Source of the DNA: Carex sylvatica
Taxonomy: Eukaryota; Streptophyta; Magnoliopsida; Poales; Cyperaceae
Direction: 5' to 3'
Assembly (NCBI GenBank): GCA_964058845.1
Contig: CAXKVR010000818.1
Location: 1-18,473, forward strand
Length of the DNA stretch: 18,473 bases
This document shows, piece by piece, positions 1 to 10,025 of this stretch; within the stretch, counting starts at the first letter, position 1; every line of letters starts with the position of its first letter. Both the position numbers and the translations under genes were made by a program. The notes below the pieces were generated by a model, which saw only the letters and a program-made list of their open reading frames with translations, searched no databases and was not told the DNA's origin.

Positions 1-1047
1 ATAGAGCTAGAGAAACAGACATCAAAGTTAATATTAATTAATGCATCACGGCATCTCTCAGCTTGTTTCAACCCCGTCTCCGTTAGTACAGACAAATTGG
101 AGCTTCCCTGAACAATAATAAATAACAAGGTAAGAAAAACCAAATCATGGTTCTTAGATTTCTTGTTTCATCCTGTACCATCACATGGTCCATCTGGTAT
201 CAATCGGGACTTCTTCATCCGTTCTTATTTCTATCATGCTTGTGTTTATTTTACATCCACCACTGGATTTATCCAAAACTTAAATTAGGTATTGGTAATA
301 TAAACTAAGAATGGTCAATACCGACAAATGTTAGCATAGTACCAACCTGGACGCGACTCTCCTCATTCCACGAGCTCAAACCATGCCTTACAATTGTGAC
401 TTTCTTGGGAAAGGACAAAATTTCACCTGTCAGAGAAATTGTTGCACCTTTGAAGTCGTAAGCCGCACCGGTCATAGAGGCTTCATTATCAGATTTGGTC
501 TCGGTAGATGCACTATTGACATTACTCCAGACTTTCGTAATTCGTCTTTCATCTTTCCCTGCTTATTCATTACAATACAATACTTGAAACAAATTGCTAA
601 TACCTTTACCCAGTCATAGTAAGTTAGTAACTGGAGTGAGAAATAATGATACTCTTGAGCAATTTAGTAGATATTTTTCATGTTTGTTTCATCCAGGGCC
701 ACCCAATAAAAACCTGCAATCCCGATAAAAAAAATGTTTATTTATTTTTTATTTTGCATTTTTGATTTATTTCCTCGTGTTCAACAATTGAATAATACTA
801 CAGTAGAATGTATGCTATTGCTGAAAAGAAATAATTTATTTCTTAAACTAAGCAATGGTGTAACCATGATAAGCTCAGGCTCAGCTACTGGGAATTGCTC
901 ACACACATACAAATAAGCAGAGATACCATGGGTGAGACAAGAAGAGGGAAGCAAAGGGAGAGGCGTTGTAAAGATGAGGCGCCTGGACTTGGCGGAGGAG
1001 AGGAAGCACGGCGGTGAGGTCACCGCCAACAAAGCAGCGGTGCCCAT
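1..1047 (-). CDS. Histidine phosphatase (phosphoglycerate mutase-like) protein, N-terminal part, plastid-targeted, partial
   Basis: Three exons are seen on the minus strand: 1047-927, 558-347 and 107-1, the last running off the window. All junctions are GT-AG and the phases match (1, then 0), giving 146 residues. Residues 1-40 are rich in Ser, Leu, Pro and basic residues and poor in acids, as in a chloroplast transit peptide. The family signature VRHG is at about residues 97-100, followed by SSWNEESRVQ and then GSSNLSVLTETG. The histidine of RHG is the phospho-accepting residue in this superfamily. Plant relatives include 2-carboxy-D-arabinitol-1-phosphatase-like proteins and other plastid phosphoglycerate mutase-family proteins, and the exact substrate cannot be told here. 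The remainder, with the second catalytic histidine, lies outside the window. No break is seen, so the gene looks functional. The start is the first ATG in frame with the transit peptide. Confidence 0.85.
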
Positions 1048-1985
1048 ACGAAAATCGAAGTTTTTGCACTCTTATCCAGTGGCTACCGTTCAACCGTTGT
1101 CTCTGGTCTGGACGCTTCAAGAGATATTAAATGAGTCAATTTTACAAATTGGCCCTCGGATTTTTCTCCTTTTACGCATACAACCATAACGTATCTTTCA
1201 TTGCAAATTATTATATCAAATAGACGTGGCCAAACTGACAGAGCAGCATCCAAACTCCAGTGTATCTTTCTCTGACGGGATATACCTTTTCTCGATTTTT
1301 TTTTTAAAATGGAATCAATATTAATTATTTTAATAGAATAAGTACTATTAATTTTATTTTTATAAATAACAGTTTTACCGCGTAAAAATCAGTAGAGGAA
1401 TTAATAAGTAGAAATGAATCAAATGATCAATGCAGATTTTTCCGAATAAAATTAAAAATTTTCCTCCAATCCCTAGTGCTTGTTATAAAAACCAAATTAA
1501 TAGTGATTGTTTTCCTAAAATAATTAAAATTGATTATTTAAAAAAAAAAACCTTTTCTCTATCTACTACAACACTCAATAGTATCCAATAGTATATTCTA
1601 CCCATACGAATTCCAAAATTTGAATTTATCTTGATATCTTTTTTAATCTTTTATTTGTTACTAGAAAAGGTTTCCCTTTGACATTTTCCACACTGAATTT
1701 CCATGGCATGTCAGAGGCAGAAGTCATAATGCTAAATTGGTCCTCAGAGAAAAAAAATAAAACACAGAAATACAACAAGAAAATAACATAATCAACAGAA
1801 AGAAAGAAAAAATAATTCAATTTCAGAACAATCTATCAACCACTCCCTTCTACTTATTCCATATAAACTGTGTTTAGGACCAATAAATTCGATCCATTAA
1901 AAAAAAAAAGTCGCTACATATGAAAATTCAAAGATTGTTGGTTACTAAATTTGCACAGAATTTCAAGTAACAAATGGTTTTGCTA
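1048..1985. other. Intergenic region between two minus-strand genes
   Basis: This AT-rich spacer holds the promoter of the histidine phosphatase gene (nearest 1048) and the 3' flank of the S15a gene (nearest 1985). I see no convincing coding exon. A TATAATAA-like stretch on the minus strand lies near 1208-1215 and an ACGT-core element (GACGTGG) near 1223-1230. Both are weak matches. Homopolymer A and T runs are common. Confidence 0.5.
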
Positions 1986-4346
1986 TCAGTGGAAATAACC
2001 AAGGACTTGGCCGCCAACATTTTGCTTGATAGCTTCCTCATGATCAAGCACACCGTTAGGAGTAGTTAATACAACATAGCCCCACTGCAAACAAAAATTG
2101 AAAGATTATTAAAAGAAAGAAAATGTAGAAAGTAGCCCCCACTGCAAACAAAAATTAAAAGATTATTAAAAGAGAGAAAATGTAGAAAGGATATTCCTTT
2201 TGGGTTGATACATCGGAAGAATCTCATAGACTACAAATGTTGGAGGTGTTCAAGGTTATACAAAACATTTCTTAAAGGCATTATTTTTAGAGGTCATGTC
2301 ATGGAACCCCCTAAACTTTCCACTTGTGACTAAGAGTCCCCCTGATATTCTATTTGTGGCAATTACCCTCTTAAATCTTAATCTCACTTTAAACTTGATA
2401 ATTTTGAGAATAAAATGGCTATAACGCCCATAATAGTTTTATTTTCTTTGAATTTCTTCACGTGTTGTAATGCTGTATATTTTTAATATTGATTTCAAAT
2501 AGATAACATGTACTTATTTAATAATTAATATTATCACTTATTGTTATTTACAAATATAAATAAAATACCTGAATTTTGGTCGTTCATGAAACATAATTTT
2601 TCTGTAAACGTAAAAATAAAAATTGAATATCTTGATGTTCTTTGGGCATATTATTCAATATATTACAATTTAAGAAAAAAATGGTCTATGTTCTTTTTAA
2701 ATAACATAAAGAGTGAGGCTATGGTAAGATGCATATTACACAAAGGCCTGCACTATGGACTCATATCTCCGTTTTTAAAGTTCAAACAGTCGATCTGAAC
2801 CGTTCAACATGATCTTTGCTAGTAATTATAAATAAACAGAGCAAAAGTTCTTAATTGGAAAATTGAGGCAATGCTTGCCTGTACCATATTGTACCAGCCA
2901 GATGCTGGTTCTGTACCCGCTGGTACTGATAGTGCTGGTCCATACCAGTATTTGGTCTACTGACAGAACCATTCCAGACAGTTCTCTCAAGGAAATCAAA
3001 CTCGCATAAACAGTACTTAATAAAGTTTTTATATCATTGAATTCCCTATTTGTTTAAAGTTTAAAATGACTTGCTCATGAAATGCAGTCATTGATATTTA
3101 TTATCAATGAATCAGCTATCGGTTTCTTCGACTTTGTAATCTGCATATGTCCTATTCTAAGTATCTATAGAGTTTCAAATTGCTAATAGGTAGTGTTCAA
3201 ATAATCCTTAACATTAGCCGCTTTGAGTACAATTCATGTTAAGCCATTTTGAAGAAAAGTTTTTGTAGAATATTCTTCAAAACATAGGGACCCTAGTTTT
3301 TAATTGGAACTAAAAAGTTGGGTGTTATTCACAAATACAGAACATGCCACAAATAATTTTAAAAATTAACCCAATTTATAAAATTTTCTAGATAATGGTA
3401 GTTAATATCATTACTGTTCCAATACTTACTAATACTGTAATACAGTACTGGGATCATAAACAGACCTGTTGGGTAGGAAGCATGCGCCTTCGGTACTTCT
3501 CAATTTCCTTAGCCATCAGGTCTTGTCGGTACGTAAGAGCTTTACATTCCTTTATTCTTCCTTGAAGCTCCACTGTTATCTTTCCCACTCTATGTAGATC
3601 AAGTACCTCAAAATCCTTCACATAGCCTAGGAGAGAAAAAAGAAAAGAAAAATTACAAAGTTACCACGACACTTTGCCAGGCTGAGAGGTACCCCTACAT
3701 ATAAGATTACAATGCTTTAGCTGAGGTATTGATACCTAGGTAAGGTCAATTCACAACAAAAGGATTTCCTGACCAAGTATCTTATACAAAACTATGAAGC
3801 AAGAATGAACAACCAATTTATAACTCTATTATTTTACTTTCGACTAGACTTGAAATTAAGATTCTATTCAACTATCTGTAAAACAACAAAAGAGCTAACT
3901 AAAGTAACAAACAACGTGCAACCCAAAATGGCCCCATGCACAGTATATATGCAATAATGGAGTGAATGATTCACATTACATAAATTGTACTGTATGTACT
4001 ATGATTCCCTTCTACTCTATTTCAAGCAATGATACATTACTTAAATTTTATCATACGCTTAAACACTGCCAAAACATAATATGATATTAAAGTGATAGTC
4101 AACCCCAAGCACACACTTTGATCCAAAACCTAAACACTCAGAGTGAACTAAAATTATAGAAAAAAGGATTAAATAAATAAACATCAAGAATTATACATGA
4201 AAAAACAAAATCAAACCTCGATATTTCATGACGTTGAGGAAGGAGACCATGACGGAGGAGATTGGTTGGAGATTGGTGCTGGCGAACCCTCTCCTCTCCG
4301 CGTTAACCATCTTACTCAGTGCTTCATTCAATATCCTCCTCCCCAT
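1986..4346 (-). CDS. RPS15A: Small-subunit ribosomal protein S15a, type II (uS8 family), 129 residues, three exons
   Basis: Exons are 4346-4217, 3626-3466 and 2084-1986. Introns are 590 and 1381 bp, GT-AG, in phases 1 and 0. The protein starts [20 protein letters not shown], continues with [20 protein letters not shown] and [20 protein letters not shown], and ends [11 protein letters not shown]. Length and sequence fit the plant type II (divergent) S15a proteins such as Arabidopsis RPS15aB and RPS15aE, which also start MGRRILNDAL, rather than type I (MVRISVLNDALKSM). uS8 is a primary 16S/18S rRNA-binding protein of the small subunit. Type II S15a has been reported as the replacement for the lost mitochondrial Rps8, so mitochondrial function is possible. 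No frameshift or stop is seen. The promoter has typical ribosomal-protein elements (4394-4558). A tandem duplication lies at the last splice acceptor. Confidence 0.93.
2077..2189 (-). repeat. 56/57-bp tandem duplication copying the exon 3 splice acceptor of the S15a gene
   Basis: Copy 1 is 2077-2132 and copy 2 is 2133-2189. They differ by three or so changes. Each copy contains the acceptor TTTGCAG followed by TGGGG(G)CTA (minus strand). The true acceptor ends at 2085 and the extra one at 2142. Use of the extra acceptor keeps the frame for about ten codons and then meets TAA. Confidence 0.9.
2870..2985. repeat. GTACCAG/CTGGTAC-rich segment in S15a intron 2
   Basis: About six short words related to GTACCAG or its complement lie within about 100 bp, giving many possible small hairpins. 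It may be a remnant of a small transposon inserted in the intron. No terminal repeats or target duplication could be defined. Confidence 0.3.
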
Positions 4347-4560
4347 TTCCAATGTTCTCTCTCTGATCTCTCTCTCTCAGTGGAAAGGAAAGCTAGGGTT
4401 TATGAGCTCTAATGGGTTCGGAGTAGCAGTCGGAGAAGACGGGCTGGACGAGAAAATGATTCGATATGTTCTTGGATTTGGAAGATTTTATCGGGTCGGA
4501 TTACAAAAAACAGATGGGCTGACATCGCTCATTTTAGTCCAGTAGTTAAATAGGCCCATG
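4347..4560 (-). promoter_or_regulatory. Promoter and 5' UTR of the S15a gene with telo-box and site II motifs
   Basis: Read on the minus strand there is a telo-box (AAACCCTA) at 4401-4394, about 50 bp upstream of the ATG. Site II-like motifs are TGGGCC at 4558-4553 and AGCCCA (complement TGGGCT) at 4520-4515. Telo-box plus site II is the known combination in plant ribosomal protein and other growth-linked promoters. A CT/GA-rich stretch at 4349-4380 probably lies in the 5' UTR. The transcription start is not defined here. An open frame on the opposite strand is an artefact of this region. Confidence 0.7.
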
Positions 4561-5093
4561 TATCTCTCCTTTATCTTAAATTGAATTTGCTGTGCTGAAA
4601 TTTTATTGGCTGAAATTAATTAATCTAAATTTGTATTCAATCAAATAATTTTTTTTTTAATTAAATATATTATTTATATGTGTAGAAGTCTAAATTTAGT
4701 TAAAATTAAATTTATTACATGTATCGTCACATATATTATCACATTTTTTTTTGTTCTGCACAGTTAGATTTGAATCAAAAATCGTGCAGTTTAAATACAA
4801 GCGTAATTTTTTTCGCTGGAGCTGCGTCTCTTTCCCCAGCAAATTATTTTTTTCCCGTCTCCCTCCCCGATCCCTGCACAGGCCCGTCTCCCGATCCAAA
4901 CCCTAGACCCCGCCCTCCCCTCCCTCTCCTCTCTGCCTCTCCCTGTGCACTTGTCCCCCCTAGACGCCCCCCCTGCACAAGCCCGTCTACCGATCCAAAC
5001 CCTAGTTTACCCCTGCCTCTCATATCTGCCTCTCCATGCACTCTTGCCCACCCCTTCCCCCGATTCCAAGCAACGAGGCGGACGTTCGCCGAA
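4561..5093. other. AT-rich spacer followed by a C/T-rich, UTR-like stretch; probable left part of the Helitron
   Basis: From 4561 to about 4830 the sequence is AT-rich with no recognisable gene. From about 4840 to 5080 it becomes C/T-rich with two AAACCCTA telo-boxes (4898-4905 and 4997-5004), resembling a plant promoter or 5' UTR. This stretch could be a captured 5' end, from LACS or another gene. Open frames through it encode low-complexity Pro/Ser peptide and are not considered real. Confidence 0.4.
4875..5070 (+). repeat. Imperfect tandem repeat, unit about 99 bp, two copies
   Basis: The blocks starting TGCACAGGCCCGTCT (4875) and TGCACAAGCCCGTCT (4974) both lead into CCGATCCAAACCCTAG, exactly 99 bp apart. 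A second similar block, TCTGCCTCTCC, follows in each copy. The unit is C/T-rich and each copy carries a telo-box. Confidence 0.7.
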
Positions 5094-6128
5094 GACATTT
5101 ATGGTGCTAATTGTCCTGAGTGGATCATGAGCATGGAGGTGCATTTTTCATACCTTGGATATGAAATTTAGTTCTCGTATGAGTGTTATAGTTACAGTAC
5201 CAAGGAATGGTACTACTGTTTCCAAGCACATTTGTCAGATTTGTTTTTTTTTTTTTTGTGAGGGGGGGGGGTGTTAGTTTTTATGAGTGTATTTGTTTTA
5301 ATTGAAAGTAGGAACTAAATAATGAAGCATCATATCAATACAAATTGGCTTGGACGGAGTTTAGTTGATGCTGTCTTTTTCTATTATTGTAGGCTTGCAA
5401 TGCTCATGGAATTTACTGTGTTCCTTTATACGATACTCTTGGTATATTTTCTTACTTTTGTTTATTTTTCAAGTTTTTATTTTTTGGATGTCTCTGTCAC
5501 AACACCAAATTAATGATTAATTTTTAAATCGTGTTACCAGGTGCTGGTGCTATGGAGTTCATTTTACGCCATGCAAAAGTTGAAATTGCATTTGCAGAGG
5601 GAAAGAAAATCAGAGAGGTACCACTAATCCAAAGATGTCCTCTAATACATATGAAATGTTTGACCAAATTATCGCTTAAAATTTTTCAATTGCTCAAGAC
5701 ATTACCAGTTGTAACCGAGTTTCTTAAAAGTAAGTATTCATGTCAAATATCTTAGTTGTTGTAAAGTAATTTAGTGGAATTGAATCCTTTGGTGCCCAAT
5801 AGTTTTAAAATATCTTGTTTTTTAAAGGTAGCAGGCAATTACCTATACTAATAAAATTTCCATTAAAAAAACAAAAAAAATATTTAGAACAGCAGTACAT
5901 CACAAAATTAGGTAAAGGTAAATGATCATTAAGTGGGATGAATGTTCGGGTGTAGTTGTTGCCAAACTAACGATACATAAGAATAAGATACAAATAAGTG
6001 ATTAGTGATAAGCTTATTTTCTTTATGTTTCATCTATTGTTAGCTTTGGCAACGTCAAACCTGAAGAAAGAGAAGAGGTAGAAAAGCATGGCTTGCCAAT
6101 ATATGAACGGAGTGACTTTTTGTTATTG
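5094..6128 (+). pseudogene. LACS: Long-chain acyl-CoA synthetase (LACS) gene fragment, five exons, broken
   Basis: Five consecutive LACS exons keep their order and phases: 5094-5138 (IYGANCPEWIMSME), 5393-5441 (ACNAHGIYCVPLYDTLG), 5541-5617 (GAGAMEFILRHAKVEIAF onward), 5690-5729 (LLKTLPVVTEFLK) and 6034-6128 (IVSFGNVKPEEREEVEKHG onward). LACS enzymes activate free fatty acids to acyl-CoA. This piece comes from the N-terminal half, before the AMP-binding motif YTSGTTG. Donors are intact, and so are the acceptors of the second and third exons. The fourth and fifth exons have CAA (5687-5689) and CAT (6031-6033) where CAG is expected. The N-terminus and everything after 6128 are missing. It matches plant LACS1/2/4-type proteins. 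It is a non-functional copy, probably captured by a Helitron and later interrupted by a retrotransposon. Confidence 0.88.
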
Positions 6129-6508
6129 GTATGTTCCAAGTCATTATAATATGTTTCCTTGTTAGTAAATATTTATTTATTCTCATTTTTTATGGTACAT
6201 AAAACCTGCCAATGGGATCCCTTAAAATAACATCTGACTCCCAATTAAAACCCTCTCTTAGCCTCAGTTAAGATAAACAGCGCACTTAGCACTTGACCCA
6301 GTATAGTCTTGATGCTATTGGTGTCAAAAGTGCAAAGTCGCACCATTGCTTGAAATAGCACCCTAACCCTAATCTTGTTTCCTGTTAGACTGCCGCTAAC
6401 TCCAATTTGAGAAGAAGTCTTAAACTTGAGTTATTTTTTTGTCTACTCTTCAATTTTTCTTATCTTTTTTATGTTTTCTTAAGGTGAAAAGAAATTGGGA
6501 AAGGTCAT
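6129..6508 (+). other. LACS intron remnant up to the retrotransposon insertion
   Basis: Starts with the intact donor GTATGT after the fifth LACS exon. It is AT-rich with pyrimidine tracts and has a possible acceptor (TTTTCTTAAG) near 6482. The following bases could be the first few codons of a sixth exon, but the match is too short to call. Retrotransposon sequence begins at 6509. Confidence 0.45.
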
Positions 6509-6840
6509 TGTTCACACAAAAGCGTATGATACAAAGTTTCAGTACAGCAAGCTGTACCTTTTAACCTTTAATACACCTTCGGTTCAGACTGCAAGTGCAC
6601 AGTCCTATCGAGTAGTATATCGTCGGGTATCGATCACAGGGACGGTTCAAATCTAAACCGGACTCTACTTAAATCAGTTAAAGACTAGAAGTGAGAAATG
6701 GTTGGTTTTTGGTATTTAATTCCTAATCAATTCAATAACAGTAATTAAATGAAAGACAGTAAATAAACTTAGTGAAAATCAATAATAAAAGGCGTTTCCA
6801 GGGTTTCAGACTTATCTCAGTTCTGCCTCTCAGTCCCTGA

Positions 6841-6960
6841 CACGGACCGTGTAATTTCTTACACGGGTCGTATCAGCTTACACGGACCGTGTAGTTTCCT
6901 ACACGGGTCGTATCAGATTACACGGACCGTGTACTGTCGTACACGGGTCGTGTGGACTTC
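6841..6960 (-). repeat. Three tandem 40-bp units, each a doublet of palindromic words
   Basis: Units are 6841-6880, 6881-6920 and 6921-6960. Each holds CACGGACCGTG and then CACGGGTCGT with centres exactly 21 bp apart (6846/6867, 6886/6907, 6926/6947). The two words are near-complementary, so each unit can also fold as a hairpin. Confidence 0.9.
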
Positions 6961-7734
6961 GAGTTAATGCACCAGTCACTGTTTCTTTACGTGGGTCCTT
7001 TGTGTAGGGTTCAACTGACCAGACCTAATGTTTCTAAACCTCAACTGTCGTATGTTGGTTTATCGACTTGGTATGGAATCTGCAATATCTGCCCTCTTTG
7101 GCCTCTAAACCTCAACTGTCGTATATTGGTTCGAGTTACCAAGTTACTTGTTTGGAATACTAAAGGTAACCTCTTCTCCGTCGATAAGAGGAAATGTTCA
7201 CCTTCCGGCTACTAGTTGGTTTCTCCTGTCGGATCACTAATCCTACCTCATGTACTTAGTCTGGTTGCAAGATCAAATTGGACACAGTACCTTATAGATG
7301 TGGCCTCATCTAGTGGTCAAACCAAATAATAATCAAGCAATTCAAACTAAGCAATTAAAATCAATCACAATCAAGTAAACACAAATTTCAACGTAAAAAT
7401 TCAATAACTAGATGCAAAACAAAACATTCGATTACATCTTAACCCTAGAAACAAATAAAACTACTCAAACATGGTACTAAAACAGATAACAAAGATAAAA
7501 GAATAAGAATTCATGCTAAAACCGAAGTACAAAGGAGATCCACAATAAAAACTCGCGTCTTTTGCTTCTCAACTTCGTCTCCAAGCAATAGCCGTCAATC
7601 TCTAACCCTAGAATTGTCTCTCTGCTCCAGAATCCCCTCTCTGGTGCAAGAAATCGCGTCTTTATAGCCTAGGCCGACTTTCCTTCCATCAGATTTCTTT
7701 CCAGAACTCTAGATCTCTTTCCGGATTTGTCTGA

Positions 7735-7857
7735 TACGACCCGTGTAACATCCTGTACGGGTCGTGTGCCTGTGTCTCTTCTGAGGTCGAGTCAGCAGTC
7801 GTGTCTGTGGTCGAGTCGAGGTTGGTACGACCCGCACAAGATTGTACACGGGTCGTG
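7735..7857 (-). repeat. Two further palindromic-word doublets in the LTR
   Basis: TACGACCCGTG/TACGGGTCGTG are centred at 7740 and 7761. TACGACCCGCA/CACGGGTCGTG are centred at 7831 and 7852. Both are 21 bp apart. Here the second word is the reverse complement of the first, giving clean inverted repeats. Degenerate GTCGAGTC/GTCGTGTC copies lie between them (about 7780-7820). Confidence 0.85.
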
Positions 7858-8040
7858 TAAATACTTCTCAAATTCCAGATTCTCCTCGATTTCATCTCAT
7901 TCCTGCAAAATAAGAACAAACTTGTAGCAGTACCACATTCTATGGATATTTTAATGAAATACGACCGATTAAATGATTCTAGACACAGGTTTTGGTACAA
8001 AATATAGGTCGGAAAGTAGATATGTTTGTGGGATATCAAA

Positions 8041-8052
8041 TTCCCCCAAGCT
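8041..8052 (-). promoter_or_regulatory. Polypurine tract for plus-strand DNA priming
   Basis: The minus strand reads AGCTTGGGGGAA, two bases from the TG start of the 3' LTR. Purine-rich tracts in this place prime plus-strand synthesis in LTR retrotransposons. Related tracts occur at 8353-8364 and 8945-8958. Confidence 0.7.
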
Positions 8053-9263
8053 GAAATCTTGCTTGTCCTCAAGCAAAAATCCCAAATCAGGTACCAAGTA
8101 GGTCTTTAAACTAACTAAATGCAAGATGAATTCCTAATTGTGAAAGCTTACATGAGTTACTATTATCAAGAACCTCGAGAATCACTTTGACAACAATTTG
8201 GACTTTTCCTTAACCAATTTTGATTCACCCCACAAATTTACCAATCAAACTTCAAATTCTAAGATACTTTGATATTTGTAAAGACTAATTACTTGAATTT
8301 ATCAATATTTCACTTTTCTTCTGAAACAATGCCCTCGTTTGTGGTGTTTTGCCTCCCCAAGCTTGAACCAAGCTTAAGTTAGAAAGTCGCGGACTTTGTG
8401 TGTTGATATATGCAAAAGTCTTTTAATTTTCATCGAGCTCAAAGGCATCCAGATAGATTGTGCCAGTACTCTATTTTATTTTTATTTTTTAAAATTGGGA
8501 GACGAGCTCAAAGGCGCCCCTAAGGACTTATTGCCAGTACTCTTATTTTCTCCATCTTTGCAAAATAATTTTTATTTTTATTTTTTTCATTTGCTTATAT
8601 CATGAATACACACATCCACTGGTATTCTCTCATATCAATGGATATCCCAATCTTTCTATTATTTAAAATCCCATTTCCTTATTTTTAAAGGCACAATTCA
8701 GTTTCAAAATGCTTTTCGACATGATTCAAGTTTTCATCTTTCCAAGTTCTCAAAACAATCTCATTTAAAGCAGTTCTATGGTAAAATATGGGGTTAGGTC
8801 TAATTAATTTGGGGTCATCCCAATCATAACCAATTTTTTCACAAAAGTCTTTAATTCTAACAATTCATGCAAGTTTTACACCTAAAAATATAATTTTTGA
8901 AAAATAAACATGTCCTAAATGCAGATACAGTTTTCTTCTATTCAACCCCCCCAAGCTTGAATGAAACATTGTCCTCAATGCTTGAATTCACACAAGAAAA
9001 AGTAAATAGAAGAAAATATGAAAACTAACCAGACATGGAGTGAGGGCGGAAGCGGGGGCACCTCACTGATCGGTGAGAGGTGGGTCGGGTGGATCTGGGC
9101 GGAGCGCCCACCTCTGAGGTGCACGGATGGAGTGCTGGTCTGCACGGCCCGGATGATATCTGTACGGTCCGTGTGAGCTGGCGCTGAGTTTGCTGGTAAG
9201 GAAGGTGGCTGGTGTCGTGCATGTGAACTTCTTGATCAAATCTCCAATCACAGTTTGCTGAAC
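8053..9263 (-). other. Non-coding 3' internal region of the Athila-like element
   Basis: No convincing gene. It holds two extra polypurine-like tracts with AAGCTTGGGG (8364-8353 and 8958-8945), a direct repeat starting CGAGCTCAAAGGC (8434 and 8503, both followed by TTGCCAGTACTC or TGTGCCAGTACTC), and palindromic words centred at 9127, 9148 and 9168. Short open frames at 9025-9282 encode low-complexity peptide containing the words and are not credible proteins. An envelope-like gene, present in some Athila elements, is not seen. Confidence 0.6.
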
Positions 9264-9500
9264 TCACATTATAATACGCCAAATCTTCATTTGCAGAGCT
9301 TTCAAATCATCCAAGAGGTTGGGGTTGGCTGGAAACGGTTTGAGTTCAAGAGTTGGTTGCTCTGTCTGGGCTGCTGTACGGTTCGTATGAGATGAGTCCG
9401 ATCCGTGTACTGCCCCTGTGTGAGTCTTGTGCGCCCCGTGTGCCTGCGCCAGCTGCTCTGATTGTGGGGCACGGACCGTGTGAGATGCATGCAGTCCGTG
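9122..9500 (-). repeat. Palindromic words and doublets in the internal region and protease tail
   Basis: Word centres are 9127, 9148, 9168, 9382/9402, 9415/9435 (weak) and 9475/9495. Neighbours are 20-21 bp apart. The best copies are CACGGACCGTG (9470-9480) and TACGGTCCGTG (9163-9173). Several are degenerate. Confidence 0.75.
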
Positions 9501-10025
9501 TGTCAGGTCCTCCAGAGTGTCAAACTTTGCTTCTGTTGCAAGCACCTTTTCTTGAGCAGCTTCCTTCTCCTGCGATTCAGATAAATAATCAGGATATATT
9601 TTTTTTAAAAATTTACCATAATCCTCACGGCTTTGTTCCTTGACCAAGTGGTCAACCATGTCGATCGCGCAGCACGTTTCTGGTGTGTCTGGTTCAGAAG
9701 GGTACTTCATAGCTTGATTGAGGTTGAACTGGACCTTTTCGTCTCCAATCCGCAGAGTCAGGGTTCCATTCTCCACGTCAATGAGTGTTCGAGCTGTCTT
9801 TAAAAATGGTCATCCCAGAATGATAGGGATTTCCTTGTCTTCCTCCATCTCCATGACAACAAAGTCAACAGGTACATAGAACTTGCCAACCAGAACTGGT
9901 ACATCCTCCACTATCCCAAGTGGTAGCCTGACAGAAGAATCAGCAAGCTGTAAAGTCATGCGCTTGGGTTTGAGTTCGCCTACTCCTATGCGCTCAAAGA
10001 TAGTGCGTGGCATGAGACTCACGCT
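9264..10025 (-). pseudogene. Degraded aspartic protease region and tail of the Athila-like element
   Basis: Minus-strand frame beginning near GASVSLMPRTIFERIGVGEL, which matches the retropepsin-like domain of Athila elements, and continuing through EIPIILG to ENGTLTLRIGDEKVQFNLNQ. Two breaks are visible. The segment before GAS, including the catalytic Asp of the usual DLGAS motif, is missing and the frame shifts relative to gag. A TGA at 9812-9810 replaces the Arg of ILGRPFL, consistent with CGA to TGA at a CpG. The last 170 codons (9776-9264) are open but include word-encoded T-x-R repeats and end in a tail after LELKPFP where RT should follow. No active protease can be made from this frame. 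Confidence 0.8.

Larger units (their letters stand above)
6509..8038 (-). repeat. 3' LTR of the Athila-like element (1530 bp)
   Basis: The plus strand begins TGTTCACAC and ends GATATCA, so the LTR has TG...CA ends on the minus strand. The inner edge (8038) directly adjoins a polypurine tract. Bases 6509-6843 match the 5' LTR remnant. Inside are a 40-bp triplet array (6841-6960), a 28-bp direct repeat (7033-7060 and 7104-7131, one mismatch) and two more palindromic doublets (7735-7857). The open frame at 6952-7215 is not considered real. Confidence 0.8.

Noticed and set aside
383..619. 78-codon plus-strand open frame
   Set aside because: It is the antisense of exon 2 of the histidine phosphatase gene.
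2280..2420. Transposon-like text in S15a intron 2 (the stretch around CCCCCTAAACTTTCCACTTG)
   Set aside because: It resembles dispersed plant repeats, but no inverted repeats or duplication could be found, so it was not annotated.
2541..2798. 85-codon open frame in the S15a intron
   Set aside because: AT-rich intronic sequence with no motif, and translation typical of random AT-rich DNA.
4228..4545. 105-codon plus-strand open frame
   Set aside because: It is antisense to S15a exon 1 and its promoter, and the minus strand explains the sequence fully.
4562..4575. A-TCTCTCC as the Helitron 5' end
   Set aside because: TC after A is far too common in this AT-rich stretch, and no family consensus could be matched. 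It is left as an unproven candidate.
4719..5171. 150-codon plus-strand open frame with a Pro-rich middle
   Set aside because: Only its end (IYGANCPEWIMSME) is real, as a LACS exon. The Pro/Ser part is C/T-rich UTR-like repeat, and the frame runs past the splice donor at 5139.
5244..5271. T14 followed by G10 homopolymers
   Set aside because: Intronic homopolymers that may include sequencing error, with no functional reading.
5835..5870. CTATACTAATAAAATTTCC as another Helitron or MITE start inside the LACS intron
   Set aside because: No TC start, and no matching end or target site before the next LACS exon.
9025..9282. Possible envelope or accessory gene in the element's 3' internal region
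   Set aside because: The frames are short, low in complexity and built partly from the palindromic words. There is no membrane segment or known motif.
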